Origin: DASQZK01 sp963732905
GTDB taxonomy: Bacteria > Bacteroidota > Bacteroidia > Bacteroidales > GCA-2748055
Length of the DNA stretch: 64,000 nucleotides
Direction of reading: 5' to 3'
Assembly: GCA_963732905.1 (NCBI GenBank)
Contig: CAVTBM010000007.1
Span: forward strand, 124,001-188,000
The notes below the pieces were generated by a model. The model made no database searches, was not told the origin of the DNA, and worked only from the letters and a program-made list of their open reading frames with translations. This document shows positions 46,983 to 55,968 of this stretch, piece by piece. Made by a program: the position numbers and the translations under genes. Positions within the stretch are counted from its first letter, which is position 1. Each line of letters begins with the position of its first letter.

Positions 46983-48620
46983 CTATCTGATCATCAGTTT
47001 ACCTGTCGAAACGACATTGTTTCCGCTCAGTTGATATGCATAAATTCCTGAGGGTAGATTTTCACGGTTAAATATCACCCGGTTGTCTCTGATATGATCT
47101 ATTCTTCTGACCATTCGACCATCAATGGCATAAACTACGAGGGTAAACGATGCGTTGTCAGGATTTTCGAATTCGATCACCGCCTGATCGGACAAAGGGT
47201 TTGGATAAATCCTGGTGGATCTGACGGTTTGGATTTTTTTAACGGCATTCGGATGCCAGTAGGATCCTGAAAGCAACGGTGAGCCGCTCTGAAGCATCCA
47301 GTCGGGGTTTCCGTTCTGGTTAAAAGGATCGGTGTACATCAGGTCATTTACCGAAGTTAGCGTATCATTCTGGAAAGCGGCGGTAAAATACCAATCCCGT
47401 TCGGTGGTCACATCCCATGGTTTGGATGCATCGGCAGCATCCACCTCGAACCAGGTACCGCAACCGGCCATAACGGAGTTACGAACTTTTAATGAATTGC
47501 TTTCTGCGTTTTCAACCGTCGGGCCCTGAACGAAGATCCCTTTTACCTCTCCGGCTAAAACGGTATTGTAGATCTGAAGTTTTGTATTACGACGCAGGTG
47601 TGCTCCCCTTCCAAATTGCGGGTTATGAGGAGTAGTAGGCGTAGCAAGGGGGCCGAACACACTTATATTCGAAAAAATGGCACTGGTATAAGGTGCATCC
47701 TGACTTGGATCGGAAGCATTGATTCCGGGATCATAATTGTCCGATTCAAAACCATTGGAGGTTGAAATGTCGGCAATGTTGGGATCACGAAGGCTTACCC
47801 CAAACTGAACCATTCCCGAGTATCCGAAATCGGTATCGAAATCATCATCGAGGCCCTTGTAAGCGATCAGATGTTTGCAGTTCACCGTACCGCCGAACCA
47901 TTCATAAGAATCATCTCCGCTGTAGGACACTTCGATATAGTCTATGGTTGTACCCGAACCTACACCACCAAAGGTCAGTCCGTTGATTTCCTTGTTGGGC
48001 TGGAAAGGATAACCGGCGAATTCGATACGGACATACTGAAGGCTGCCTGAATTATCGGCCGGATCGGTTCCTCCGAAATGGGACCTGGGACCTCCCTCGA
48101 TCTGCGGATCATTCTGATTTGTCGGTGCCTTTCCGCAAAGGACTATTCCTCCCCAGTCGGAAGCAGCCCTGGCGCCGGGAGTCTGATTTGAAGTGAATAT
48201 AACCGGATTATCCACGGTGCCGTTGGCAATGAGTTTTCCGCCCCGTTCTGCGAGGATAGCCCCTTCAGTGGATTTTTCTCCCCTGATAACGGTTCCTGCC
48301 GGAATGGTGAGTGTTCCGCCATTTACAATATATACCCAACCTCTTAACAGATATACTTTTGATGCATCGAGCGTCATGCTGCCAGTTACTTCAAAAGGTG
48401 TACCCGTGGTAGTGATACCGTTACCCAGGGTGTCGGTTACAGTCGGGTAAATATGTATCTGCGGGTTGAGTTCCGTCCAACCGGCGGTCCAGTCATCGGT
48501 AGCATTAAAAGCTCCGCGGTAATCAACCTGGTCAAAAAACGTATTGTCAATGGTAGGTTGCGCATGCATCGCTAAGATTGTGGTTGATGCAAAAATGATC
48601 GAGAGTAAAATTCTTTTCAT
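46983..48620 (-). CDS. Secreted beta-helix protein with type A T9SS sorting domain
   Basis: A 545-residue protein: signal MKRILLSIIFASTTILAMHA, then a right-handed beta-helix-like body (LTIPAGTVIRGEKSTEGAIL, SDWGGIVLCGKAPTNQNDPQ, LQYVRIEFAGYPF), and a C-terminal type A T9SS domain (about 465-545: RIYPNPLSDQAVIEFENPD, MVRRIDHIRDNRV, LPSGIYAYQLSGN, STGKLMIR). It is secreted and attached to the surface. It is paired with the TonB receptor upstream, an arrangement frequent in Bacteroidota. The gene has its own -7 element and an 11-bp-periodic site upstream. Confidence 0.85.
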   Translation of the reverse strand: MKRILLSIIFASTTILAMHAQPTIDNTFFDQVDYRGAFNATDDWTAGWTELNPQIHIYPTVTDTLGNGITTTGTPFEVTGSMTLDASKVYLLRGWVYIVNGGTLTIPAGTVIRGEKSTEGAILAERGGKLIANGTVDNPVIFTSNQTPGARAASDWGGIVLCGKAPTNQNDPQIEGGPRSHFGGTDPADNSGSLQYVRIEFAGYPFQPNKEINGLTFGGVGSGTTIDYIEVSYSGDDSYEWFGGTVNCKHLIAYKGLDDDFDTDFGYSGMVQFGVSLRDPNIADISTSNGFESDNYDPGINASDPSQDAPYTSAIFSNISVFGPLATPTTPHNPQFGRGAHLRRNTKLQIYNTVLAGEVKGIFVQGPTVENAESNSLKVRNSVMAGCGTWFEVDAADASKPWDVTTERDWYFTAAFQNDTLTSVNDLMYTDPFNQNGNPDWMLQSGSPLLSGSYWHPNAVKKIQTVRSTRIYPNPLSDQAVIEFENPDNASFTLVVYAIDGRMVRRIDHIRDNRVIFNRENLPSGIYAYQLSGNNVVSTGKLMIR

Positions 48621-48647
48621 AACTTAAAGTTTTATATTTTAATGATT

Positions 48648-48655
48648 CAAAGGTA
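48648..48655 (-). promoter_or_regulatory. -7 promoter element of the T9SS beta-helix gene
   Basis: The minus strand reads TACCTTTG, matching TAnnTTTG. No TTTG is seen at the -33 distance; instead the CTTAA half-sites begin 21 bp upstream, suggesting an activator-dependent promoter. Confidence 0.6.
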
Positions 48656-48676
48656 TGGCAATCCGCAACCGGCGGC

Positions 48677-48715
48677 CTTAAAGTACTTTTATTTTAAGCT
48701 TAAGTTTGCCTTAGA
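48677..48715. promoter_or_regulatory. CTTAA half-sites at 11-bp spacing (site 2)
   Basis: Plus strand: CTTAAA at 48677, a poor TTTATT at 48688, CTTAAG at 48699 and CTTAGA at 48710. The 11-bp phase fits direct-repeat operators of OmpR/PhoB-type regulators. It sits at the -33 position of the promoter at 48648. Confidence 0.45.
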
Positions 48716-48758
48716 ATCAGGAGTATGTGAAGGAATGCGGATCATAAAAATTTGCAGT

Positions 48759-48796
48759 AAAACCGGCCACTACAGACAGGCCTCCATGACCGGCCT
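48759..48796 (-). terminator. Possible terminator of the TonB receptor
   Basis: On the minus strand AAGGCCGGTCAT pairs with GTGGCCGGTTTT (several G-U pairs) around a 14-nt loop. It is about 180 bp past the receptor stop, which is far, so the call is tentative. Confidence 0.4.
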
Positions 48797-48975
48797 TAAT
48801 TAATTGTTACCGGAATTTGAAGTTATCAATAACACACAGGGAAGCGTTTATCTTTATGATGAGTAAGGTCTAGAAGGGGAGGTGTCCTGAGCCCTTTTTC
48901 TTAAATACCATCGCAGCAGATCCAAAACAGTATGGATCAAACTGTAATTGACCAGCAGCCGGTGGAATAAAACCT

Positions 48976-51810
48976 TTAGAATTTGAAAGAAAGTCCAAGT
49001 TTATAGACAACGCCTGTGGAGAAGGTACGATAATCCACCTGCCTGATTTGCCTGGTACCCGTCGTACTTCCTCCGTTTGGATCCTGAGTGAAGTCATAAT
49101 ACTGAACAAACCTGACCGGTGCGTTTAATATGTTTCTCACTCCGGCTTTCAGTTGGAGATATCTCCCGAGCTGTTTGATCAGCGTAAAATCAAGTGAATT
49201 TCTCGGCAGTTCGTAAGTATGTGGTATCTGGATATCGCCAACGTAAGCAATACGTTTACCAATGACATTATACATGACATTTGCATCTATCCTGTACTTT
49301 TCATTATGCCAGTACAGGCCGGAATTGACGATATAGGGTGACTGACCCTGCATGGGTCTTTTGCCTTCACGTGCATCAGATGCTGTATCGTTCACCTGAC
49401 TGTAAATCAATGAGGCATTAAAGATTATGGTAAGATTCCTGATCACCTCTGAAAGTGCTCCATTACCGGCTATGTCGGCAAAATTTTTCCTGACATCGAG
49501 TTCCATCCCGAGACTTTTCGCCTTCAGGGTATTATGAAACCTGTAATTCAGGTCGCTGCCGTTATTGAACAGCTGGGCTTCGATGGTATTATCGAAACTT
49601 TTATAAAAACCGCCGAACGTGATCATCTGTCCTTGCGAGGGATAATATTCAAGCCGGAGATCATAGTTGTTGATATAACAGTTCTTCAGCAGAGTATCTC
49701 CGTACACGGATGCATACTGTTCAAAATCGTAATAGATAAAGGGCGAAATTTCCCGGAACTCGGGCCTGTTTATGCTTTTCCCGTAAGCTGCACGCAACAA
49801 TAGTTTACTCGTGAAATTATAGGATACATTGAGAGAAGGGAAGAGATCTGTCTTATTCCTCTCGAAAGAAGGCCTGCTGCTCTGGTAAAGGGATAACTGC
49901 TGGTCGTTGTTTTCAATCCGGACGCCGGTATAAACCGTGAATTTATCAATGGGTAATTTAACGCTTATATATCCGGCATTCAGGAGGTTTCTGGCTTTAT
50001 AGGAATCCGTATTGCCCGTATTTTCTGCAATACGCAGGCCATTGTAGAAATCGATATTTTTGTCCTGCATAAGGGAATCGATAGGTGGTATCAGGAGCTG
50101 GTAATTACTGAAATTGGATAGTACAAAACCGATATTTCGTGCCCTGAAATCCCTTGATCTTCTTTCGAGATATATACCGGCTTTCAGTTGTGGCTTAAAG
50201 GAGTCAAAACTGAAAGTATGATCAAAATTGCCGGAGAAATTGTAGATCTGTTCATTATTATAAATATACAATCTTCCCAGCAACCGGGGATCTGGGAAAT
50301 TTGAAAGCTGGAAATAATATGGCGCAGCAGGATCGGCTCCCAAATCACGGGCTTCTGTCACACGGCGTGTATCAGGTTGGTTCCTGTTGGCATACGAATA
50401 TCCGAGTGTCCAGTCAAAATGGCTTGTCATGTTACCGAAATTGTGGCTGCCTCTGAGTTGTCCGGTGTACGTCGACCGGCTCTGAAAAAACAGCTCGTAC
50501 TGTTTTACGTCAATCGAGGATGCTTTATCATAACCCTGACGAAGAGAGGTCCTGTCAAGACCCGACTGGTTAAAAAGATTACAGAATTCTATCCGCTGGT
50601 TGTTTCCAAAAATGAGCACCCAGTTCATAAGGGCACCTGCACGAACGGACTGTGCATACCGGGTATCATCAAACTGGTGCCGGAAATACGGGGTGTCCAG
50701 TCTTACATCATAACCGTCATATGCAGCTTTATAAGGTCTGCTGGTTTCAAAATCCGACGAATAGTTCACAGCGGTGATATTGGCCAGGGAAGCTTTACCA
50801 ATCAGGAATCTTCTTTTAAAGGTCAGGTTGAACGACTGATTTGGCTTGCCGGTAACCGGAAATGGTTTCCATATCTTGTTGAAGGATTTACCAAGTTTAT
50901 TGACCAGGGCGATGTCTTCGGGGGTAGGATTATCTTCAATATTGGTCAGGTCAGCCGGAAAGCCTGCCGGCAATGCCCTGGTACCATCATCAAAACCCAA
51001 CCAATCGTATTTCCCGCCCTGGTAAGTCTGAAAATCTTTGAAGGTTGTCTGATTGTTATATCCTGCAGAATAGCCGACCTTAAGGCTGTTTTCATCGGCG
51101 TTGGTCTGCGTAAATATTTGAATGGCTCCCCCGGCAAAATCGGCCGGCAATTCCGGAGCAGGTGTTTTATAGATGAGGATATGATCAATGGCTGAAGCCG
51201 GTATCACGTCAAAGGAAAAGGCCCTGATATCCGGATCCGAACTGGGAGTGGCTGCCCCGTTGAGCCATACCGTATTGTATCGCTCAATGAGTCCTCTAAC
51301 AATAATAAACTTTCCGTCCCGGATTGTCACACCCGGGATCCGTCTTACCACCTCTGAGGCATCCTTGTCCTCCGAGCGTGAAATCTGCTGACTGGAAATT
51401 CCGGAAGCAACAATATTACTGGCTTTGATGGATGAAATCATTGACGATTCGGTATTGGACCGCCTGTGACCAATGACTTTAACATCTTCAATGGCTTCGG
51501 TGGCAGGCTGAAGGGCTACTTCAACATGGGTATCAGCATTTGAAGGGACATTTACCCTGATGGTCTGACGGTCGTAAGAAATATAGGATATGACCAGATT
51601 GTATTCACCGGGTGTTTTGTTTTCCAGTTTGAATTTACCGTCCAGATCTGTTATGGTTCCGGAAGTAGTACCCTGGATAAATACGTTACACCCGACCAGT
51701 GTCTCACCTGTCCCGGCATCTTTTACAACACCGGAAATGCTCCCGTTCTGGGCATATGTGGATAATACAAAGAAGAATAATAAGTTGACGAGTAGAAGTA
51801 TTTTTTTCAT
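48976..51810 (-). CDS. TonB-dependent outer-membrane receptor
   Basis: 944 residues from the ATG at 51810, where the signal peptide begins (MKKILLLVNLLFFFVLSTYA, then QNGSISG); upstream in-frame codons belong to the conserved leader. A CarboxypepD_reg-like domain (about 22-100) precedes the plug (about 110-250, VRRIPGVTIRDGKFIIVRGL) and a 22-strand barrel ending in YKLGLSFKF. It imports a bound ligand using TonB energy. There is no SusD partner; instead the T9SS beta-helix gene lies downstream. The ligand is unknown. The 11-bp-spaced sites nearby might point to phosphate or another two-component signal. Confidence 0.9.
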   Translation of the reverse strand: MKKILLLVNLLFFFVLSTYAQNGSISGVVKDAGTGETLVGCNVFIQGTTSGTITDLDGKFKLENKTPGEYNLVISYISYDRQTIRVNVPSNADTHVEVALQPATEAIEDVKVIGHRRSNTESSMISSIKASNIVASGISSQQISRSEDKDASEVVRRIPGVTIRDGKFIIVRGLIERYNTVWLNGAATPSSDPDIRAFSFDVIPASAIDHILIYKTPAPELPADFAGGAIQIFTQTNADENSLKVGYSAGYNNQTTFKDFQTYQGGKYDWLGFDDGTRALPAGFPADLTNIEDNPTPEDIALVNKLGKSFNKIWKPFPVTGKPNQSFNLTFKRRFLIGKASLANITAVNYSSDFETSRPYKAAYDGYDVRLDTPYFRHQFDDTRYAQSVRAGALMNWVLIFGNNQRIEFCNLFNQSGLDRTSLRQGYDKASSIDVKQYELFFQSRSTYTGQLRGSHNFGNMTSHFDWTLGYSYANRNQPDTRRVTEARDLGADPAAPYYFQLSNFPDPRLLGRLYIYNNEQIYNFSGNFDHTFSFDSFKPQLKAGIYLERRSRDFRARNIGFVLSNFSNYQLLIPPIDSLMQDKNIDFYNGLRIAENTGNTDSYKARNLLNAGYISVKLPIDKFTVYTGVRIENNDQQLSLYQSSRPSFERNKTDLFPSLNVSYNFTSKLLLRAAYGKSINRPEFREISPFIYYDFEQYASVYGDTLLKNCYINNYDLRLEYYPSQGQMITFGGFYKSFDNTIEAQLFNNGSDLNYRFHNTLKAKSLGMELDVRKNFADIAGNGALSEVIRNLTIIFNASLIYSQVNDTASDAREGKRPMQGQSPYIVNSGLYWHNEKYRIDANVMYNVIGKRIAYVGDIQIPHTYELPRNSLDFTLIKQLGRYLQLKAGVRNILNAPVRFVQYYDFTQDPNGGSTTGTRQIRQVDYRTFSTGVVYKLGLSFKF

Positions 51811-51955
51811 CCTGTAATAATATTTGAGGTAGAGATGAACCACAAATTATTGATTATTAAAATGATACGATTAGCCCCGCTGAGATCTCCGTCTCAGGCA
51901 GATTAGTTGTGTTGTCATCCATCATGTGGGTTTCATTATGGCTTGTATTTCATCG
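51811..51955 (-). promoter_or_regulatory. Conserved leader element, copy B (candidate structured RNA)
   Basis: Leader directly upstream of the TonB receptor. The 62-nt core 51936-51875 matches 10005-10066 at 50 positions without gaps, and similarity runs on to 51840 and again near the ATG. The hairpin CTGAGA / TCTCAG (51897-51880) with loop CGGAGA is perfect here. No B12-box or other riboswitch consensus was recognised. Confidence 0.7.
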
Positions 51956-52066
51956 ACATTAGTCACTCATTCACGAAAGCTGTCTTGTTACTGTCATCAC
52001 CGGGTGATTGCTTCAGGAAACGGTGGTATCCTTTCCGGCTCCTGTCAATTCAGCCATTTGTTGAGG

Positions 52067-52101
52067 CAAAGTTGCAGAGATTCAGACGAACGGGAGCAAA
52101 A
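52067..52101 (-). promoter_or_regulatory. Candidate promoter for the TonB receptor leader
   Basis: On the minus strand TTTTG (about 52101-52097) is followed after 22 nt by CAACTTTG (52074-52067), a one-base variant of TAnnTTTG. It would give a leader of about 250 nt including copy B. Confidence 0.4.
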
Positions 52102-52351
52102 TAAATCTTTATGAATTATTTAAATAATTGTTAACCCGGACGTCTGTCCGGACCCGAATAATAAAAAGTGTGTTAAAAGAGGATAAGGAAGGATGGGGGA
52201 ATGGAACCCGGCCATGTGTGGCACCCGGCAACTGTCATAACGCCCTTAAAAGGCGGGTTTCTGAGACGAAAGGCCGGAGCCGGAGTGATTGAAAATTACA
52301 GTCTGAAATTTAGAACGGGCGGGATTTTGTCCGGTTTCTGCAACATTTGGA

Positions 52352-52380
52352 GTTAAGTAAACCTTAAGTCTTAATTAAGC
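52352..52380. promoter_or_regulatory. TTAAG half-sites at exact 11-bp spacing (site 1)
   Basis: TTAAG occurs at 52353, 52364 and 52375, spaced 11 and 11. On the minus strand these read CTTAAT, CTTAAG and CTTAAC. This is typical geometry for an OmpR/PhoB-type regulator. It lies about 540 bp upstream of the receptor start, at the far end of the gene-free interval. Confidence 0.5.
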
Positions 52381-52396
52381 TACTCTGAATAAATTC

Positions 52397-52996
52397 TTAA
52401 AGCTGTCCGGCTTCGATCATCTGAACTATTTGTTCGATAAGGTGGTCTTCTCCTTTGGGGTCATACTCCGACTTAAGATTTGACCCGAATACCCTTGCCA
52501 CGGTCTGCCAGAATACCGCTGAGAAATTGCCTTTCAGGTCCTGCAGGATTAAATAAGTAGTATTACCCGTTTCCCTGTCGATCAGTTTGAGGAGAATCCG
52601 GCCCTGGGTGATGGTCAGGTTTTTAATATCGTCCTCGAAATCATTCATCAGCTGTTTTTCGGATAGCTTAATATACTCTTTCCTTTTTTTTTCACCCTGG
52701 ATGGAAGCAAGATTCCGGTCTATTTCCTTAAGCTTGGCTGCCGCCAGTTTGGCATAGGGATATACGGTCTTGACATTATAAACCAGCCTCCTGTATTTCC
52801 AGTAGTCCCAACGGTTCTTGTATTTATACGACGGGTAGATGTTCAACTCCGGAAGTTCCGAAACCAGGATCGTATCTCCATTAATAATTCTCGCCTTCAT
52901 GATGTAAGTACCGGAACTATCTCCGCCCTGTGCTGAAAGATAAGCCGGATACAGGATGAAAGAAAAGTAAAACAGTATGGTTCTAATTCTTCTCAT
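52397..52996 (-). CDS. DUF4294 family exported protein
   Basis: A 199-residue protein with a signal peptide (MRRIRTILFYFSFILYPAYLS, then AQGGD) and the conserved core YKNRWDYWKYRRLVYNVKTV, followed by YPYAKLAA and LKLIDRETG. DUF4294 is a Bacteroidota family of unknown function. It is probably periplasmic. It may be transcribed alone; no partner gene is suggested by spacing. Confidence 0.88.
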   Translation of the reverse strand: MRRIRTILFYFSFILYPAYLSAQGGDSSGTYIMKARIINGDTILVSELPELNIYPSYKYKNRWDYWKYRRLVYNVKTVYPYAKLAAAKLKEIDRNLASIQGEKKRKEYIKLSEKQLMNDFEDDIKNLTITQGRILLKLIDRETGNTTYLILQDLKGNFSAVFWQTVARVFGSNLKSEYDPKGEDHLIEQIVQMIEAGQL

Positions 52997-53148
52997 TAGC
53001 TGAATTGCGGCATCGCTATATTCATAACGGGATACTTACATCAAAATTTTTGCCGTAAGCTTTATTTAGGTCTGCTTCTTCAGCTTAAAGATATACTTTT
53101 TTTCACCTTCTGATCCATGAAGAAAGCTGGATTTCGGGATCATTTTTT

Positions 53149-53808
53149 TCAGCCTGTCATTTCCATTAGTTTTCTTACCACGTTCTCAGCGCCTTCTCCG
53201 ATTTGTGCAATAGTGGCATCCAGCATGTAACAGGGCGAAGTAACCACCTTGTATCTCTTATCCACAATGATTTGTCCGTGTGTGGTTTTCGTATGTTTTG
53301 CACCCAGTTTCTGAATTCCAGAGATCGTCTCCGGGTCATCTCCAATAGTCAGTTCCAAACCATGGAGCACTTTTGCCAGGATCACCGGTGCGATACAAAG
53401 GGCTCCGATGGGTTTGCCGGCCTTAACCATATCGAGGATACAATCTTCCACTTCCGGAAGGATGTACTCTTCGGGTCCGTCGTAGGCCCATGTGGAGAGG
53501 TTTTTTGCGGCTCCGAAACCTCCGGGAAAGATAACGGCATCAAACAGGGAGGCATCGAATTCGATGAGCCTGGTAATCTTTCCCCTGGCAATACGGGCCG
53601 ACTCGACCAGTACGTTGCGTGTTTCCTGCATCTCTTTACCGGTAAGGTGATTGACAACGTGATGCTGGGGGACATCCGGGGCAAAAACAGTGTATTCCCC
53701 ACCATTCCTGGATATAGCATAAAGGGTAAGTGTGGCCTCATGGATTTCGGATCCGTCGTTTACACCGCAACCGGACAATACGACAGCGAATTTTTTTGAG
53801 TTACTCAT
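53149..53808 (-). CDS. elbB: ElbB-type glyoxalase (isoprenoid-associated DJ-1/PfpI protein)
   Basis: A 219-residue DJ-1/PfpI-superfamily protein. N-terminal VVLSGCGVNDGSEIHEA and the nucleophile elbow KPIGALCIAPVIL (Cys about residue 138) are diagnostic of ElbB, reported to have glyoxalase activity and linked to isoprenoid synthesis. FPGGFGAAKNLSTWA forms the oxyanion/substrate region. Divergent from thpR. Confidence 0.93.
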   Translation of the reverse strand: MSNSKKFAVVLSGCGVNDGSEIHEATLTLYAISRNGGEYTVFAPDVPQHHVVNHLTGKEMQETRNVLVESARIARGKITRLIEFDASLFDAVIFPGGFGAAKNLSTWAYDGPEEYILPEVEDCILDMVKAGKPIGALCIAPVILAKVLHGLELTIGDDPETISGIQKLGAKHTKTTHGQIIVDKRYKVVTSPCYMLDATIAQIGEGAENVVRKLMEMTG

Positions 53809-53883
53809 AATTTGATCTACTTTTAAGTTTGTTTTGCTAATGTAAAAAATTGCAGGAGGATATTATAGTCCTGATGCTCTTTA

Positions 53884-54459
53884 ATGTTGAAACAGGTGAA
53901 GAGAACATTTGTTGGTATAGCCATTCATCCCGGTCACACCTTCCTCGAACAGGTCGATGCATTAAAAAAGGAGTTTTCAGATGAAAAGATTTCCTGGACG
54001 CATCCGGAAAATTTTCATATTACGCTGCATTTCTTTGGAAACATCCCTGAACCAGACGTCGGCCTCATTAAAGAAATCCTCGGGGAAACCGTTTTACATG
54101 TTAAGTCATTTCATTTCCAGGTCAGAGGAGCCGGCATCTTCACGAATCTGAATCATCCGAGGGTATTATGGCTCGGTCTGCAGGAAACCGGTGAACTTAC
54201 TGAGCTCCGGAATGAGCTCGAGAATCATTTGGCCCTTCAGGGATTCAAATCAGACAGCCGTGCATTCCGCCCTCATCTGACCCTTGGAAGAATGAAAAAA
54301 TTAAACCATCGCGTCCATGTTAAAGAGACTCTTGAAAAGTACGATGACTTGAAATTTTTTGAAGCACCTGCCGGGGAGATTATTTTTTATGAAAGTGTGT
54401 TAACGGAAAAAGGAGTGGTATACCATTCCTTGTCGCATCATGACCTGATGAAATCCTGA
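53884..54459 (+). CDS. thpR: RNA 2',3'-cyclic phosphodiesterase (2H family)
   Basis: 191 residues with the two HxTx motifs of the 2H phosphoesterase superfamily: FHITLHFFG (about residue 42) and FRPHLTLGRM (about residue 132). It hydrolyses 2',3'-cyclic phosphate ends of RNA (formerly called 2'-5' RNA ligase). Convergent with the sugar transferase gene, with only 8 bp between stops. Confidence 0.92.
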   Translation: MLKQVKRTFVGIAIHPGHTFLEQVDALKKEFSDEKISWTHPENFHITLHFFGNIPEPDVGLIKEILGETVLHVKSFHFQVRGAGIFTNLNHPRVLWLGLQETGELTELRNELENHLALQGFKSDSRAFRPHLTLGRMKKLNHRVHVKETLEKYDDLKFFEAPAGEIIFYESVLTEKGVVYHSLSHHDLMKS

Positions 54460-54467
54460 AATATATT

Positions 54468-55883
54468 TCAGACCCCTCTTCCCCTGAAAATAGTCAGGAT
54501 CGTATACAGTAATATTTTGAGATCGACAAAAAGCGACATGTTTTCAATGTAAAGAATGTCGTACCTGAGGCGTTTGACCATCTGCTCAACATTTTCCGCA
54601 TATCCGTATTTTACCTGCCCCCATGAGGTAATTCCTGGTTTCACTTTATGAAGATGAACATAATGTGGGGCTTTTTTGGTAATCTGATCGATAAAGTACT
54701 TCCTTTCGGGTCGTGGACCGACGAGGGACATATCTCCACGCAGCACATTGAAGAAATTGGGAATTTCGTCGAGTCGGTATTTTCTCATGAATCTTCCGAA
54801 GCTGGTAAGGCGGTTATCCATTTTACTCGACAGTTCGGGTCCGTTCTGTTCTGCGTCGGTGTACATGGAACGGAACTTGAGAATCCTGAATGGTTTGCCG
54901 TACTTGCCGATCCTTTCATGGGAGTAAAATATGGGTCCGGGTGAGGAGAACTTCACCCCGAGTATGAGGAAAAGGATCAGCGGAGAGGTGATGACCAGAG
55001 CTAGTCCGGAAATGACATAATCGAGTAATTGTTTAATATTTGCCTGCCACACCGGCATAAGATCATGTGAGATCTGGATCAGCGGTGTACCGAATAACTG
55101 GTTCATCTTTACCTTGCCGGTAATGATATCTTCCATATTCGGGATGGCTTTAATCACGACATCGCAGAGTCCCAGCTTATTTAGTATTCTGGTGAACTCC
55201 TTATGTTCCGAAGTTTCCAGGGCAATGATCACTTCTTCTATCCGGTGCTTATCAAGCACACTAACCAGATCATCCAGGCTGCCAAGGTGTGGCAGGTAAT
55301 CGGAGAGCTGATAGTGATTTTTGGTGTGAACATGTATAAAACCGACGACTTTGTTGCCGTAGGATTGTGCCGCCTGTTCAAGTTCCTGGTATACTTCTAC
55401 AGCCTGCATGTTACTGCCAATCATCAGGGTGGGGAAACTGATGATACGTTGCCTGATTTTTTTTGAGACATCCATAGTAATCAGGTACCTGGGAATAAGT
55501 GTCAGGATAAAATGAATGCTGAAAAGAGTACAGAAAAGCAAATAGTAATTCTTATAGGTTTTGATCTCGTCATTGAGGAGGAGAAGAAAAAAGAGAATGA
55601 TCGTTCCGGTAAGGGTCTGAATGAAGGTCTGCAAAATATCGTTAAGCCTTGATTTCCTGAAGATATCCTTGTAATATCCCGTAAGGTAATAATTCAGGAG
55701 CCAGAATATGGGTATAAACGCCAGGCCCAGAAAGAAGGATGAAGAAAAATTCACCGGGATATGATAGCCGAATTTCAGGGGCTCCACATAGAGCTTGCGA
55801 AAAAGAAAAAACAGAGTCCAGCTGGACAGAGCTGATAAATAGTCTGCTATCAGGTATTTGTTTTTCTGTTTTTTAGTGTTCAT
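54468..55883 (-). CDS. Undecaprenyl-phosphate sugar phosphotransferase (WcaJ/WbaP type)
   Basis: 471 residues. The start is at 55883, ahead of the KKQKNKYL basic region. Four to five N-terminal helices are followed by a soluble CoA-binding-like Rossmann domain (about 150-270), a further helix and the bacterial sugar transferase domain (FYSHERIGKYGKPFRILKFR, YRLDEIPNFFNVLRGDMSLV, GPRPERKYF). It transfers a hexose-1-phosphate to the lipid carrier to start exopolysaccharide or O-antigen synthesis. No glycan cluster is adjacent. Promoter at 55944. Confidence 0.93.
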   Translation of the reverse strand: MNTKKQKNKYLIADYLSALSSWTLFFLFRKLYVEPLKFGYHIPVNFSSSFFLGLAFIPIFWLLNYYLTGYYKDIFRKSRLNDILQTFIQTLTGTIILFFLLLLNDEIKTYKNYYLLFCTLFSIHFILTLIPRYLITMDVSKKIRQRIISFPTLMIGSNMQAVEVYQELEQAAQSYGNKVVGFIHVHTKNHYQLSDYLPHLGSLDDLVSVLDKHRIEEVIIALETSEHKEFTRILNKLGLCDVVIKAIPNMEDIITGKVKMNQLFGTPLIQISHDLMPVWQANIKQLLDYVISGLALVITSPLILFLILGVKFSSPGPIFYSHERIGKYGKPFRILKFRSMYTDAEQNGPELSSKMDNRLTSFGRFMRKYRLDEIPNFFNVLRGDMSLVGPRPERKYFIDQITKKAPHYVHLHKVKPGITSWGQVKYGYAENVEQMVKRLRYDILYIENMSLFVDLKILLYTILTIFRGRGV

Positions 55884-55943
55884 CAGGGTCAGGGCAACTA
55901 AATTCTGCAAAATCAAAACGGAACTCGTCCGTTTTTTGTTTTA

Positions 55944-55951
55944 CAAAGTTA
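55944..55951 (-). promoter_or_regulatory. -7 promoter element of the sugar transferase gene
   Basis: The minus strand reads TAACTTTG, matching TAnnTTTG; leader of about 55 nt. Confidence 0.6.
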
Positions 55952-55968
55952 GTATTTTTAAAAAGCAT

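Larger units (their letters stand above)
48621..48975. other. Intergenic region between the T9SS gene and TonB receptor
   Basis: 355 bp without a gene. It holds the promoter and half-sites of the T9SS gene and a candidate terminator for the receptor (48759-48796). The remainder (about 48800-48975) shows nothing recognisable. Confidence 0.7.
51811..52396. other. 586-bp gene-free interval upstream of the TonB receptor
   Basis: No supported coding sequence. From right to left it holds the 11-bp-spaced TTAAG sites, a hairpin CCGGAC-GTCT-GTCCGG at 52136-52151, a candidate promoter, and the conserved leader copy B. The interval is long enough to hide a small RNA. Confidence 0.7.

Noticed and set aside
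50377..51195. 272-codon frame antisense to the TonB receptor
   Set aside because: It lies wholly inside a well-supported gene on the other strand and has no recognisable domain.
51811..52396. Cobalamin riboswitch upstream of the TonB receptor
   Set aside because: The interval is long and structured, but I could not find a B12-box-like GCCACTG element; the GCCAC at about 52224 has no supporting context.
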